A stretch of 35,514 nt of DNA from Lachnospiraceae bacterium (GCA_029227035.1 JAQXZD010000034.1:1-35514); one strand, 5' to 3'. Shown: positions 22,857-32,030, counted from the first letter of the stretch. Notes: generated by a model from the letters alone, not told the origin. Made by a program: numbers and translations.

Positions 22857-24080
22857 ATGGGGCAGGAGCGGATTCGAAAACAGAATAATGCAGGTTTTTC
22901 ACTTCTGGAAGTAGTTCTTGCGATGGCAATTCTCGCAATCATTTCTCTTCCTCTGCTTCAGTATTTTTCGTCCTCGGCAAAGTATAATGCCATGATGAAG
23001 AACAAACAGAAGGCAACTATTATGGCACAGGAGCTGACGGAGAATCTGAAGAGTGAGAAAGGACCTCTGATTCAGACGGTTACCGGAGCTTCCGTACAAT
23101 ATGGGGTGCCGTATCTGGAAAACAGGGGATATCGGAATACAACACCTTATCTTTCAGTGAATAAAGGAACAATTACTTATAATAATCTGGCAGATTCGAC
23201 GCGGGAGTATGATGTGGAAGTGAAAGTCAGTACGGCAGAGAACATTTCCAATACGAGCGGTGCTGCCATCAATCTGCAGAATGTCAATGATGCTAAGAGG
23301 GATCTGGTTTACGGTCTGGACTATGAGGCAAATAATCTGACGGATGTGGTGGCGCAGGAGCAGGATCAGAGGGATGAGGCAATCATTTACTTTTCTGCGA
23401 TAAGCGACCAGTATATCGCAGAGAATGAGGGATTGTCTCCGGTACCGAAGACGGATATCCAGAAGGATATGACACAGACTTTTCATATTGATATCTCCGG
23501 AACAACAGGAAATTACAATGTCCGGGTATGGGTGGAGTTTAAATGTCTTGGATTGCGGGGAACCGACGCATTGGGTAATCCGACAGAGGATACTTATCTT
23601 GCACCGGATATTGTAAATGTGGCAAGAACGGATGTAAAGAATATTTATCTGATTTACGATAAGATATCCAATAAGGACAGTAAGAACAATTCGAAACATG
23701 ATGACCTTAATATTACAATTCCAATGGGATTAACAACACCGCCAAATCTGATTTTGTATTGTCAGGATCAGTATGATGCAAATGCGGATGCGCTTACGCA
23801 GCCGTATCTATATTATAGACTATATGTATCTGGACTTGCCACGAATCAGAAAATCTATACGAATATCCGTGATTACGGCGGCGGTAGAAACTATGGTGCT
23901 GTTACGGATAATATAGGAGTGGCGACGTTTTCGACACAGCCAATTAAGGAAACCGGCACGGCGTACACCAGTAACCGACCGGTGAAGGCAACGTATGTGG
24001 AAGTCACAATCTATAAGAAGAATCATAATGATGCAACGGATCAGGCATATGTATCCATGACTACAACAAAGGGGGAGTAA
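22857..24080 (+). CDS. Minor prepilin, PilV-like
   Basis: The 407-residue protein has a prepilin leader of 13 residues ending A-G, then F-S-L-L-E-V-V-L-A-M-A with Glu at +5. The hydrophobic helix runs to about residue 32. The remainder is a large extracellular region (about 370 residues), polar and rich in Asn, Asp and Thr, with many beta-type stretches and no clear known domain. A type I-like start (G-F-S-L-L-E) and the order before the PilX-like gene suggest PilV/GspI, but it is about twice the usual length. ATG 22857 follows GGAGGAGG with no gap to pilO beyond 11 nt. It is probably part of the tip-initiating complex with the three following prepilins. Confidence 0.8.
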   Translation: MGQERIRKQNNAGFSLLEVVLAMAILAIISLPLLQYFSSSAKYNAMMKNKQKATIMAQELTENLKSEKGPLIQTVTGASVQYGVPYLENRGYRNTTPYLSVNKGTITYNNLADSTREYDVEVKVSTAENISNTSGAAINLQNVNDAKRDLVYGLDYEANNLTDVVAQEQDQRDEAIIYFSAISDQYIAENEGLSPVPKTDIQKDMTQTFHIDISGTTGNYNVRVWVEFKCLGLRGTDALGNPTEDTYLAPDIVNVARTDVKNIYLIYDKISNKDSKNNSKHDDLNITIPMGLTTPPNLILYCQDQYDANADALTQPYLYYRLYVSGLATNQKIYTNIRDYGGGRNYGAVTDNIGVATFSTQPIKETGTAYTSNRPVKATYVEVTIYKKNHNDATDQAYVSMTTTKGE

Positions 24081-24083
24081 CCG

Positions 24084-26327
24084 ATGAAGAGATTTTCGCT
24101 GAGAAAAGAAAACAGGGGAGCTTCTCTGTTAGCCGTACTGGTTGCTCTTGTGTTTGTAGGGGCAATTGCGGCAATCATTACCAGTATTACGATGGTAAAT
24201 ATCCGTATGCGTGAAGTGGAGCAGGCTGGCAAGAAGAATTTTTACAGTGCAGAAGAGTACATGGATGTGGTGAAGTCTGCGGTGAATACCGTGGCTGCCG
24301 AAGCTCTGGAGGAGACGCAGGAGGATGTCTATGCCAGATATAAGACGTTGAAAGCCACCGGTGGCAGAGAAAATGTGGAGAGAGAATTAAAGTCTGCCTA
24401 TGTGCAGAACCTAGAGAAAAAATTCGGGGTGGAAAACGGAACTTCTACGAAGTCGGGTTCGGCAATTGTTTATAAGAAGGATGCGAATTACAAGGCTTCT
24501 GCTGACGGTCGTCTGATTACGGAAATCTGTAAGAGTATGGGTGAGTCTGTTGTGGCAGTGCCGAGCTGGTTTCAGACCACTGCTACTGATGCAAAGTGTG
24601 ATTTGGATTATGAGAAGGGCATGCTGACCTTGAAGAAGATCAAGGTGACATATAAGAATGCGCAGGATTATGAGACTACGCTGTCTGCGGATATCGTCAT
24701 TAAGACTCCGGAACTGAATGTCAATAAGGCGGATAAGGTGCCGGACATTACCAAGTATTCCCTGATTGCGGATGAGCAGATTAATGTAGATGTAACAAAT
24801 CCTGTGAATGTGAGAGGTAATGTATATGCAGGCCCGGAAGGAATTCTTTTTGACAAAAGTGGAGTTGGCACTTTTGCCGGAGATACCATTGTAACCAGAG
24901 GAGATATCTGTACGGATGCCGGTTCCACAGCAATTGTGGGTGATGGAAGCAGTAAAATATGGGCAGAAAATATTAAAACTACTGGCAAAGGAACAGGACC
25001 GGTCATGACAATCAATGGAAACGCTTTTGTTGCCAATGATCTGCTTGTGGCAGGAAAAGACAGTCAGGTGACTCTGCAGGGCAAGTATTACGGGTACAAT
25101 TTTCAGGATAAGTATACTGGAAATTATACCGGAACAGATGCAGATATTAAAGATAATGCAGCATACAACAGTGCCATCTTAATCAATGCCCAGTCCGGCA
25201 AGGTAGATATGATGGGACTGAATTATCTGATGCTTTCCGGTCGCGCGTTTATTGCAAGAGGTAATAATGCGAAGAATAATGACATCAAACTGGGAGAGTC
25301 CGTGTCTCCGAGAACCAGCCAGCTTGCGATTTTGGTGCCGATGGAATATGTGAATGATAATAATGACAATCCGAAGTTTAAATCATCAGATGAACAGAAG
25401 AGATATGCACAGAGTATTCATATGGATCAGGTGGAAAGCTATCTGAATCCGGGAAAACCTTTGGTTAAGTACTATTATGTGGATGGAGGAGCACCACAGC
25501 ACAGATATTATCTGAACTTTAAGGATGACCAGAGTGCAAATAATTTTTACAGCGAGTATTTTTCTAAGAACCAGGATGTATACAATGCGACAGCCGGCAG
25601 CTATCTGGATAACGATGCACTGGTGGTAGGCAGTTCCATGCTTTATACATTAAGGGGAAATCTGTTGTATCGGGATGTAGCAAGTGCATCTTTACAGGAG
25701 AAGCAGATTACCATAAATGCTACGGACTGGCAACCGACCGGTGGATTTTACTGGGATTTTGCGGATAGTCTGGCGAAGAAATACAAGTCTTTGCAGACCA
25801 ATCTGGATCCATCCGGAAACGGAGTGAATTCTACAGATGTTCGTTTTGCATCCGCGGATAAGAGCGAGAATTCGATGTTTGATGTATTGGTGGATCGGGA
25901 TGTATTGCTTTCCAAGATTCCGGGAGCTTCCGGGAGTGGAATTCAGTCGAAAGAAATAGCAAGAGAAGCTGCATCGGATGGAACATCCAGGAGAGTCATC
26001 TATTTTGTAAAGAATGATGGGGTGGCAGATCCGGCATTTGTGGTCAATGAAAGCGATATGATGGAAGGACTGATTATCGCAACCGGAGATGTATTGGTAA
26101 ATGGACCACATTTTAAAGGAACCATTATTTCGGGAGGAACGATTAGATTTGCCGGTGGCGCAAGTATTCAGGCAGATTCCGTTATGCTGACGAATCTGAT
26201 ACAGGCACATGGAGCAGACTTATCCGGAGTGTTAAAGAACTACAATGTGGTGGTTGGTAATCCGACGGATTTGGGTACTATTGATCGCTATACAACTTAT
26301 GACAATTGGAAGAAGAATGAGGAGTAA
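24084..26327 (+). CDS. Large minor prepilin, PilX/PilK-like, with beta-helix domain
   Basis: The 747-residue protein starts with a 12-residue leader ending R-G, then A-S-L-L-A-V-L-V-A-L-V-F-V. The +5 residue is Ala, not Glu, as in some PilX/GspK-type tip pseudopilins. F-Y-S-A-E-E-Y after the helix resembles the F-Y-x-A-E motif of PilX. Residues about 225-330 (V-R-G-N-V-Y-A-G, T-I-V-T-R-G-D-I, I-N-G-N-A-F-V-A-N-D-L) and about 640-715 (M-E-G-L-I-I-A-T-G-D-V-L-V-N-G, G-T-I-I-S-G-G-T-I) look like right-handed beta-helix or bactofilin-like turns. This is much longer than usual for the family. ATG 24084 follows GGGGGAG, 3 nt after the previous stop. It is a good candidate for the exposed tip adhesin base. 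Confidence 0.78.
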   Translation: MKRFSLRKENRGASLLAVLVALVFVGAIAAIITSITMVNIRMREVEQAGKKNFYSAEEYMDVVKSAVNTVAAEALEETQEDVYARYKTLKATGGRENVERELKSAYVQNLEKKFGVENGTSTKSGSAIVYKKDANYKASADGRLITEICKSMGESVVAVPSWFQTTATDAKCDLDYEKGMLTLKKIKVTYKNAQDYETTLSADIVIKTPELNVNKADKVPDITKYSLIADEQINVDVTNPVNVRGNVYAGPEGILFDKSGVGTFAGDTIVTRGDICTDAGSTAIVGDGSSKIWAENIKTTGKGTGPVMTINGNAFVANDLLVAGKDSQVTLQGKYYGYNFQDKYTGNYTGTDADIKDNAAYNSAILINAQSGKVDMMGLNYLMLSGRAFIARGNNAKNNDIKLGESVSPRTSQLAILVPMEYVNDNNDNPKFKSSDEQKRYAQSIHMDQVESYLNPGKPLVKYYYVDGGAPQHRYYLNFKDDQSANNFYSEYFSKNQDVYNATAGSYLDNDALVVGSSMLYTLRGNLLYRDVASASLQEKQITINATDWQPTGGFYWDFADSLAKKYKSLQTNLDPSGNGVNSTDVRFASADKSENSMFDVLVDRDVLLSKIPGASGSGIQSKEIAREAASDGTSRRVIYFVKNDGVADPAFVVNESDMMEGLIIATGDVLVNGPHFKGTIISGGTIRFAGGASIQADSVMLTNLIQAHGADLSGVLKNYNVVVGNPTDLGTIDRYTTYDNWKKNEE

Positions 26328-26330
26328 GGT

Positions 26331-26834
26331 ATGAAGGCTTGGAAGAATCAAAAAGGTTTTTCAATGGTTGAAATCATCATTGTATTTGCCATATTAGCAA
26401 TCCTGACAACTGCGGGACTTTCCATGATTGGTTATATCTCCAATGCCAATACCAGGAAGGTCACACAGACGTTGGATAAACAACTGAGCAGGCAGCAGAT
26501 TGAGTCTATGAGTAAGGCAGAGGATTCCTATCTGTATATTTATAAAGCAGATGACGGTTGTTGCTATATGCGTTCGCTGAATGAGGAGATCACCTCTTAT
26601 GACAGCACGAAGTTTACCACGGACGGAGTAAAGCTTTGCGGAACGAACGTGAATATTAAAATGGAAAGCGGAACACAGGTGGACAGTAGCAATTTTATCT
26701 GTATCAAGTACAAGAAGAACGGTACGTTCGACACAACCAAAACAAATACTAAGGAGATTACGATTGACGGAAATCGGGATTTTGTTGTGAATCTGTACAA
26801 AGATACCGGCAGACATATCATGAAGGAGGTATAG
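26331..26834 (+). CDS. Minor prepilin, FimT/GspH-like
   Basis: The 167-residue protein has a short leader (M-K-A-W-K-N-Q-K-G) and the motif F-S-M-V-E-I-I-I-V-F-A-I-L-A-I with Glu at +5. A compact domain follows, with Q-L-S-R-Q-Q-I-E-S-M near the top of the helix, as in GspH/FimT-type pilins. Two adjacent cysteines (D-D-G-C-C-Y) and two later ones could form disulfides. It starts 3 nt after the previous stop, behind GGAG, and ends 4 nt before the next start, so the run is translationally coupled. It probably belongs to the tip complex. Confidence 0.82.
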   Translation: MKAWKNQKGFSMVEIIIVFAILAILTTAGLSMIGYISNANTRKVTQTLDKQLSRQQIESMSKAEDSYLYIYKADDGCCYMRSLNEEITSYDSTKFTTDGVKLCGTNVNIKMESGTQVDSSNFICIKYKKNGTFDTTKTNTKEITIDGNRDFVVNLYKDTGRHIMKEV

Positions 26835-26838
26835 TGCG

Positions 26839-27396
26839 ATGAGGGAAGATAATCGGGGTATTACCTTTGTGGAACTGATTATTGCCATGGCGATATCGGT
26901 TATTATCATGGGTGCTGCAACAGTTTTCATCGGGACATCCGTAAAGGGATATCAGAATGCATCCGATAATATAGATGTACAGACCGATACCCAGATGCTC
27001 ATGGAGCAGATTGCGACATGGACCATGGAGGGAAACGGTGTTAAGATTGAATCCGGCATGTTGGTGATTTATAACATTCCAAGAAAAGTGGACAGTAGTG
27101 CAAAAGCGGATAAGAGAGTTATCTGGCTGAATCACGGAAATTTGTATACGGTATGTTACAAAAGAGATTTGCCACTATCCGGAAAATGGAGTGATGATAC
27201 AACGACTTTGACATTTATTTCATCGGAGGAAAAGCCGGAGAACCTGCTCTGTGAGAATGTGCAGACTTTTACACCAAGTCTGGATACGACAAGCGATAAT
27301 CCGGCAGTATCCGTAGACTTGTCATTGAAGAAGGGTAAGGAAGAATATAATTTGACGGATAAATTTGTGTTGAGAAACGAGTGGCTTTTACAATAG
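26839..27396 (+). CDS. Minor prepilin, PilW/GspJ-like
   Basis: The 185-residue protein has a 7-residue leader ending R-G, then I-T-F-V-E-L-I-I-A-M-A-I-S-V with Glu at +5. The helix is followed by a domain with the M-E-Q-I-A-T-W-T-M-E-G-N-G-V-K and L-V-I-Y-N-I stretches, the pattern of PilW/GspJ proteins. ATG 26839 follows AAGGAGG at 26823-26829, which overlaps the end of the previous gene. It completes a set of four minor prepilins with H-, I-, J- and K-type characters, which in other systems start pilus assembly. Specific letters are inferred from motif and order. Confidence 0.8.
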   Translation: MREDNRGITFVELIIAMAISVIIMGAATVFIGTSVKGYQNASDNIDVQTDTQMLMEQIATWTMEGNGVKIESGMLVIYNIPRKVDSSAKADKRVIWLNHGNLYTVCYKRDLPLSGKWSDDTTTLTFISSEEKPENLLCENVQTFTPSLDTTSDNPAVSVDLSLKKGKEEYNLTDKFVLRNEWLLQ

Positions 27397-27449
27397 TTTG
27401 GAACAGATACTGACTTTTAAATTAGGAGAAGGAGAAGGAGGAGAAAACC

Positions 27450-28094
27450 ATGAAGAGTTGGAGCAAGAGAGTTATTTCGGCAGTACTGGTTATTGCCATG
27501 CTGGTGACACTCTGTCCGTATGTGGCGCAGCGGATGACTGTGGAAGCGGAGGAGAGACCGGCGGGAGCAGCAAGCACCACGGCAGATGGCAAGCATGTCA
27601 CAAGGGGTGTCGTGGATAAGATTACAGAGCTGCCGCAATATCGCGAAAATATTGAGGAATATCTAGAAAACGAAAAAAAATATTATAGGACAGATGATAT
27701 TGATATACGAGGAGAAGTGGATGAGAGGCCGTTCGTTGTTCTTGAAATTGTGCCGGATGAATGTTATGCAGAATTTGGATATCAGATTAGCGGTTGTGAG
27801 CCTGTGGATATGAGCAACTTGTATGGACATGGGGATGTGGTAAATAGAGTAGCAGGGCTTGTGAATGCAGAAACGCATCAGTATACAGCATATTTTTTCC
27901 CAGATGAGCCAGAAGGAAAAGAAAAAAATTATGCAGATGGCAAGCTTAAGGTTTATGATACTGGGAGCGAGATACAATTATATGGATATTATGAAATTGT
28001 AGAGGATGGAACAGGTACTTTCGAAGCAAAAGGAACTGGAGATGACATAACCTTTGTAAAGGGTGGCAAAAAATTGTTATCTGGCATACCGTAA
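27450..28094 (+). CDS. N-terminal fragment of a giant secreted pilus-locus protein (frameshifted)
   Basis: The frame starts at ATG 27450 behind a long purine-rich site (GGAGAAGGAGGAG). It encodes a signal peptide (K-S-W-S-K-R, hydrophobic core to about residue 25, likely cleavage near V-E-A), and then R-P-F-V-V-L-E-I-V-P and I-S-G-C-E-P-V. I believe that start is typical of the DUF5057 type of clostridial exported protein, though I recall this from memory and did not search. The frame ends after 214 residues, just past an A6 run (28068-28073), while the -1 frame continues smoothly as K-I-V-I-W-H-T-V-N-D-G-V-E-K into the next ORF. One extra A would join the two into about 1457 residues. Codon use becomes AT-rich after about 27650. 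Confidence 0.8.
   Translation: MKSWSKRVISAVLVIAMLVTLCPYVAQRMTVEAEERPAGAASTTADGKHVTRGVVDKITELPQYRENIEEYLENEKKYYRTDDIDIRGEVDERPFVVLEIVPDECYAEFGYQISGCEPVDMSNLYGHGDVVNRVAGLVNAETHQYTAYFFPDEPEGKEKNYADGKLKVYDTGSEIQLYGYYEIVEDGTGTFEAKGTGDDITFVKGGKKLLSGIP
28068..28073 (+). other. A6 run where the reading frame breaks
   Basis: The first frame stops at 28094 and the second is open from 28046 (a TGA lies at 28043-28045), so the switch must happen between them. The A6 run is the only homopolymer of note there. With seven A residues the frame reads straight through. Candidate reasons are a real 1-nt deletion, phase variation, transcript or ribosome slippage on A-A-A codons, or a sequencing error. Confidence 0.75.
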
Positions 28095-28111
28095 ATGATG
28101 GTGTTGAGAAG

Positions 28112-31100
28112 ATGGGGGAATCTTCGACTTCATTTAGTAATATTGGTGATAGATATTATCCTAAAGAAGGAAGAGTGGGAACTAATTCTTCTGGAAAAGA
28201 TCCGGTAATGATTACATACGAATACTATACATATAAGAATAATGATCATTTTTTGAGGAATACATTGCAGAAGAGTGAAGAAGCTGCAGCAAACTTTAGG
28301 ATTGTTGTTAAAACAATTACTCCGGCAGAATTGAACAAAACTTTAGATTGGATTCAGTATGCAGATTTGATTAATATTACACCGAGAAGCCATGATGCGC
28401 AGGCTTTCCCAGAATTGTGGATTAATGAGAATCGGCTGAAGCATTCGCAAACGTATGAGTGTCCAGTTTCTGAGAAGCCAGCATTTTGGAATACAGAGAA
28501 ATATCAGAATGCAGATATTTCGTGGGATGCGGCACTTGCAATTTACAATCGTGTTACAGAAAAAGAGGATTATGCAGCTTTAATGATGGATGAGACTGTA
28601 TATAATGTGACAGGAGATGCTGATTATTCTAAAAAAAATGTGACAATAGATATTAAGGATTGGAATTTAAATTCAGCCGGATGTGAACGAAATAGAGATG
28701 GTTACAATAACAATATGTTTAAGTTGACGGTCATGTTGTTGTCAATGGATTCAGACTTGTTTAAGGCTTATTATTTGAATGAAGATAATCCGGTTATAGT
28801 CGATGGAAAAAATACTCTACAGAAAGGGGATGCTGCGGAATATTGGGACTTTTGGACGTTTTTACTTCTCCCTGTAAGAGAAAATATGCTTAAAGAGGAG
28901 TATGATAAAATCATTGGTAATCCAGAAGGCTTTTGGACTAATTCTGAGTATAAGTATTGGGAAAATTATAACATAACACCACGACCAACAGAGAAAAAGA
29001 ACTGGACAGTGGATCATGTGTTTACCTATCAGGGAGGAAATGATCTTTTACGAGGTGATTACACAACTCATGAAATAACTAATTACACGGATTATCCTGA
29101 GTATAAGGGCTATATAGATGATAATAATATTGAAAAAGCAACCCCTTCCATTGCTGTACGTTATATTTTAAATATGGAAAGAGATGGAAAGTCTGATGCG
29201 GATAAATCCCTTAAAATCCTTGATCTGGAGCCGAGCGTGGCTTTAAAGAAGAACGCTAAGGGAGAGTATGAGCAGAACTGGCAGGTGACTGAGGGATATA
29301 TCCGAAGACTTATTCCTCAATATGATGGTAAGATTGATATTACCCACCAGACGACGGCAGAGTTTAACGGTAAGATTGAAGATTTGAACAGTACCTACGA
29401 TATGATTTATCTGGGACTGGATTTGGGAGAGTACTGTGCCTATAACACGAAGAAGAGCACGATTGATGTGAATTTTGATGGAAACGAAGGAAAAGTTCAG
29501 GCAGTGCTTCCAGAGTGGACTTCAGCAGAGGGCTTAAGTACAAACCTGGTATATTTCCATACCGGTTCCAAGATTACGGGACCAACGACCGGAGAGAAGT
29601 CGGTGAATTTCGTGGATGGTGTCAGCGACGGAGAGATTCGTTTTTCCGGGAATGACATCACAACTCTGAAACAGGCAGAGTTGGAAAAGTTTTTACAGAG
29701 CGGGAAGCCGGTTGTGGCGGCAAAGAATCTGTATTATCTGACAGATGCATTGATTGAGAAGAAGTCTAATATTTACAATTTTATCAATGATGCACAGACT
29801 GAGAAAGACAAGGATAAGCAGGTAGTCTGTATGGAGGAAGACTATAGGCTGATTCAGGGAAAAATTGCCGAAATTACCAAAGATGTTACTTTCGAGAAAC
29901 TTCCGACTGAATATAAGGGAGCTGCGGATAACGGAACGGTGAGCGCGGATTCTTATCTTCCAACCGGAACGGATGGTATGCCTTATCTGGAATTCAGGTT
30001 TAATATTAAATCGGACAAAAATTATGTTTATACGGTTTATGTGGACGGAGACCGGGACAGCCGCTTTACAGAAGAGGAATGTCTCCAAGAGCATAAGGAA
30101 GTTTCGGTATCGAAGGGAACAGTGAATGTCAACTGTTCCTTGGATAAGATGTATCTTGGTGTAGTTAACTGGAAGATTGTGGTTCATCAGAAAGATAATC
30201 CAAATATCCGCTATGAGAGAACCGGATGCTCTGTGGCGAAGGGTGCTGACAAAGAGACCATCAGCGTACTTCAGATTATGCCAACGGAAGATTTGAATAC
30301 GGAACGTCAGGGATTAAATCTGCAGACAAATGAACATTTCCAAAGCTATACAAAGTTGCAGGATTATCAGATTGATATTACGGCAATTACCTGGGAGAAG
30401 TTCTGCGAGTATTTTAAGGATATTGAGTTCTCCTTTAACCTGTCTGAGGAGATTTCGGATCAGGAAGAGAATCAGAATCCGGTAGTGAAAGGAGAGGGCG
30501 CAGCTCTGAACAATTATAATGACCTTGCCGGATATGATATGTTAGTTTTTGGATTTGGCGATGAGTATGGTGCGCAGGATCTGAAAAGTATCGAGGCAGT
30601 ACAATATATTCAGTACTTTATTGCCCAGGGTAAGAGTGTACTCTTTACGCATGATATTACTTCTGTGTTTAACACAGGGTTGGGCAGTAAATATGGTTCT
30701 ACTGCAAATGCAATGCTTCGTGATGTTATGGGAATGAACCGCTATCAGGCGGTAAGTAATCAGCTTTCGTCAGATTTGAAGGATGAATTGAAGGAGTATC
30801 AGAGTAAGCAGAAGACAGGAAACTATGATACTTTGTCCACAAAAGCAACGCAGGGATTTACCTATGCGGCAATGATGTCTCTGGGTGACGGATGCGGCAA
30901 TAGCCGGTTACCGTATGCGGCGCTCAATATCAATGAGGGGGATCAATATACTAAGACAAACGGATATCATGATTGTGTCAACAGCACCAATCAGGTTTCA
31001 GAGCTGAACAAGGGACAGATAACCTCTTATCCATACAAGATAAAGGAATCTTTTGACATTGCAACGACACATGCCCAGTATTATCAGGCAAATGTACAGG

Positions 31101-31822
31101 ATGATAATCTTACGGTTTGGTATACACTTGACAGCCCGTCCAATCCGGATATTACAGATGGATGGGGAAATGGGGATAATGCAAAATCCCTGACTTATGC
31201 GGTATCACCGAATGATGCATCAAACAACTACTACATTTACAGTAAGGGCAATGTATTCTATTCCGGTGTCGGTCATTCGACGATTAACGGAAATCTGACG
31301 GATATGGAGGCGAAGCTGTTTGTCAATACCATGATTGCGGCATACCGCAGGTCTCCGGGCGTGGAAGTCAATGATTTGTATCATACGCCATTGGGAGAAA
31401 CCACTGAAATTCATGATGGTGTACAGAAGGTTGCTGCCGGAAGTTATACCGGTATTATTCCAAGAGAATATGATACAGAGAACGATCAGCTTGGGGATGG
31501 TGCACAAGCATATAGGATTTGCTTTACACCGGTTGAAACCAATAAGCAGGGAAAACTAAAGTGCAGTATTTCTCTTCCGGATATGCCATCGGTAAAGATT
31601 ACAAAGGTATACTATGGTAATGATATTGAGGTTGATTTGACGAAGGAATCCCTTGAGAGTGGTAAGCAGTATTACATTCTGTTGGATGGTGATCACGGAA
31701 TCAGCGAAGATAACGTGAAAAATATCAAGAGTGTCAAATTTACCGTGACCAACACGGTCACAAAACGACAGGGAGAAGCAGTATTATCCATTCTGGCAGA
31801 TCCGCTGTTTGAATTGAAGTAA
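28112..31822 (+). CDS. Giant secreted pilus-locus protein, main C-terminal part (frameshifted)
   Basis: The 1236-residue frame starts with ATG 28112, but no good ribosome site precedes it and the same frame is open back to 28046, so it is the continuation of the upstream gene. Three similar modules can be picked out. Each has an L-x-I-x-P strand (F-V-V-L-E-I-V-P in the first ORF, K-I-L-D-L-E-P, S-V-L-Q-I-M-P), and the last two also share an I-D-I-T strand, a Y-D-M-I/L stretch and a G-K-P/S-V hydrophobic strand. The pattern resembles Rossmann or glutamine-amidotransferase-like folds, but no catalytic triad is obvious. There is no LPxTG, lipobox or membrane anchor. Being last in the pilus operon and directly behind the minor pilins, it may be a tip-attached or pilus-exported protein. 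This role is inferred. Confidence 0.75.
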   Translation: MGESSTSFSNIGDRYYPKEGRVGTNSSGKDPVMITYEYYTYKNNDHFLRNTLQKSEEAAANFRIVVKTITPAELNKTLDWIQYADLINITPRSHDAQAFPELWINENRLKHSQTYECPVSEKPAFWNTEKYQNADISWDAALAIYNRVTEKEDYAALMMDETVYNVTGDADYSKKNVTIDIKDWNLNSAGCERNRDGYNNNMFKLTVMLLSMDSDLFKAYYLNEDNPVIVDGKNTLQKGDAAEYWDFWTFLLLPVRENMLKEEYDKIIGNPEGFWTNSEYKYWENYNITPRPTEKKNWTVDHVFTYQGGNDLLRGDYTTHEITNYTDYPEYKGYIDDNNIEKATPSIAVRYILNMERDGKSDADKSLKILDLEPSVALKKNAKGEYEQNWQVTEGYIRRLIPQYDGKIDITHQTTAEFNGKIEDLNSTYDMIYLGLDLGEYCAYNTKKSTIDVNFDGNEGKVQAVLPEWTSAEGLSTNLVYFHTGSKITGPTTGEKSVNFVDGVSDGEIRFSGNDITTLKQAELEKFLQSGKPVVAAKNLYYLTDALIEKKSNIYNFINDAQTEKDKDKQVVCMEEDYRLIQGKIAEITKDVTFEKLPTEYKGAADNGTVSADSYLPTGTDGMPYLEFRFNIKSDKNYVYTVYVDGDRDSRFTEEECLQEHKEVSVSKGTVNVNCSLDKMYLGVVNWKIVVHQKDNPNIRYERTGCSVAKGADKETISVLQIMPTEDLNTERQGLNLQTNEHFQSYTKLQDYQIDITAITWEKFCEYFKDIEFSFNLSEEISDQEENQNPVVKGEGAALNNYNDLAGYDMLVFGFGDEYGAQDLKSIEAVQYIQYFIAQGKSVLFTHDITSVFNTGLGSKYGSTANAMLRDVMGMNRYQAVSNQLSSDLKDELKEYQSKQKTGNYDTLSTKATQGFTYAAMMSLGDGCGNSRLPYAALNINEGDQYTKTNGYHDCVNSTNQVSELNKGQITSYPYKIKESFDIATTHAQYYQANVQDDNLTVWYTLDSPSNPDITDGWGNGDNAKSLTYAVSPNDASNNYYIYSKGNVFYSGVGHSTINGNLTDMEAKLFVNTMIAAYRRSPGVEVNDLYHTPLGETTEIHDGVQKVAAGSYTGIIPREYDTENDQLGDGAQAYRICFTPVETNKQGKLKCSISLPDMPSVKITKVYYGNDIEVDLTKESLESGKQYYILLDGDHGISEDNVKNIKSVKFTVTNTVTKRQGEAVLSILADPLFELK

Positions 31823-31841
31823 CAGAATACGAAGAAGTATG

Positions 31842-31874
31842 AAAAGGCGGTTGCATTTGCGGCCGCCTTTTTAA
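31842..31874 (+). terminator. Strong rho-independent terminator of the pilus operon
   Basis: Bases 31842-31854 pair with 31859-31871 through 13 bp (two G-U pairs) around a 4-nt loop. The stem ends in a T tract (31868-31872). It lies 19 nt after the stop of the giant protein and closes the 17-kb locus. Confidence 0.9.
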
Positions 31875-31966
31875 TCCCTTTTTCGTTGTGTGTCTGCAAT
31901 AGAATATGTAAATTTATTTGAGTACATAAAAAAGGAAACGTTAAGAAAATGTTTAGAATTGTTTTA

Positions 31967-31995
31967 TTGTAAACGCCGGCTTCAAATGGTAAAAT
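31967..31995 (+). promoter_or_regulatory. Promoter for the ABC exporter pair
   Basis: TTGTAA (31967-31972) and TAAAAT (31990-31995) are spaced 17 nt apart, and the expected start point is about 30 nt before the ATG at 32031. The 40 nt just upstream are AT-rich, but I see no clear operator. Confidence 0.6.
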
Positions 31996-32030
31996 ATTCA
32001 AAGTGCGTAAAAAAGATGAGGGAGGAAACG

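Noticed and set aside
28112-28180. Independent gene start at ATG 28112
   Set aside because: There is no good ribosome site, the frame is open further upstream, and the upstream frame's sequence joins it naturally; better seen as one frameshifted gene.
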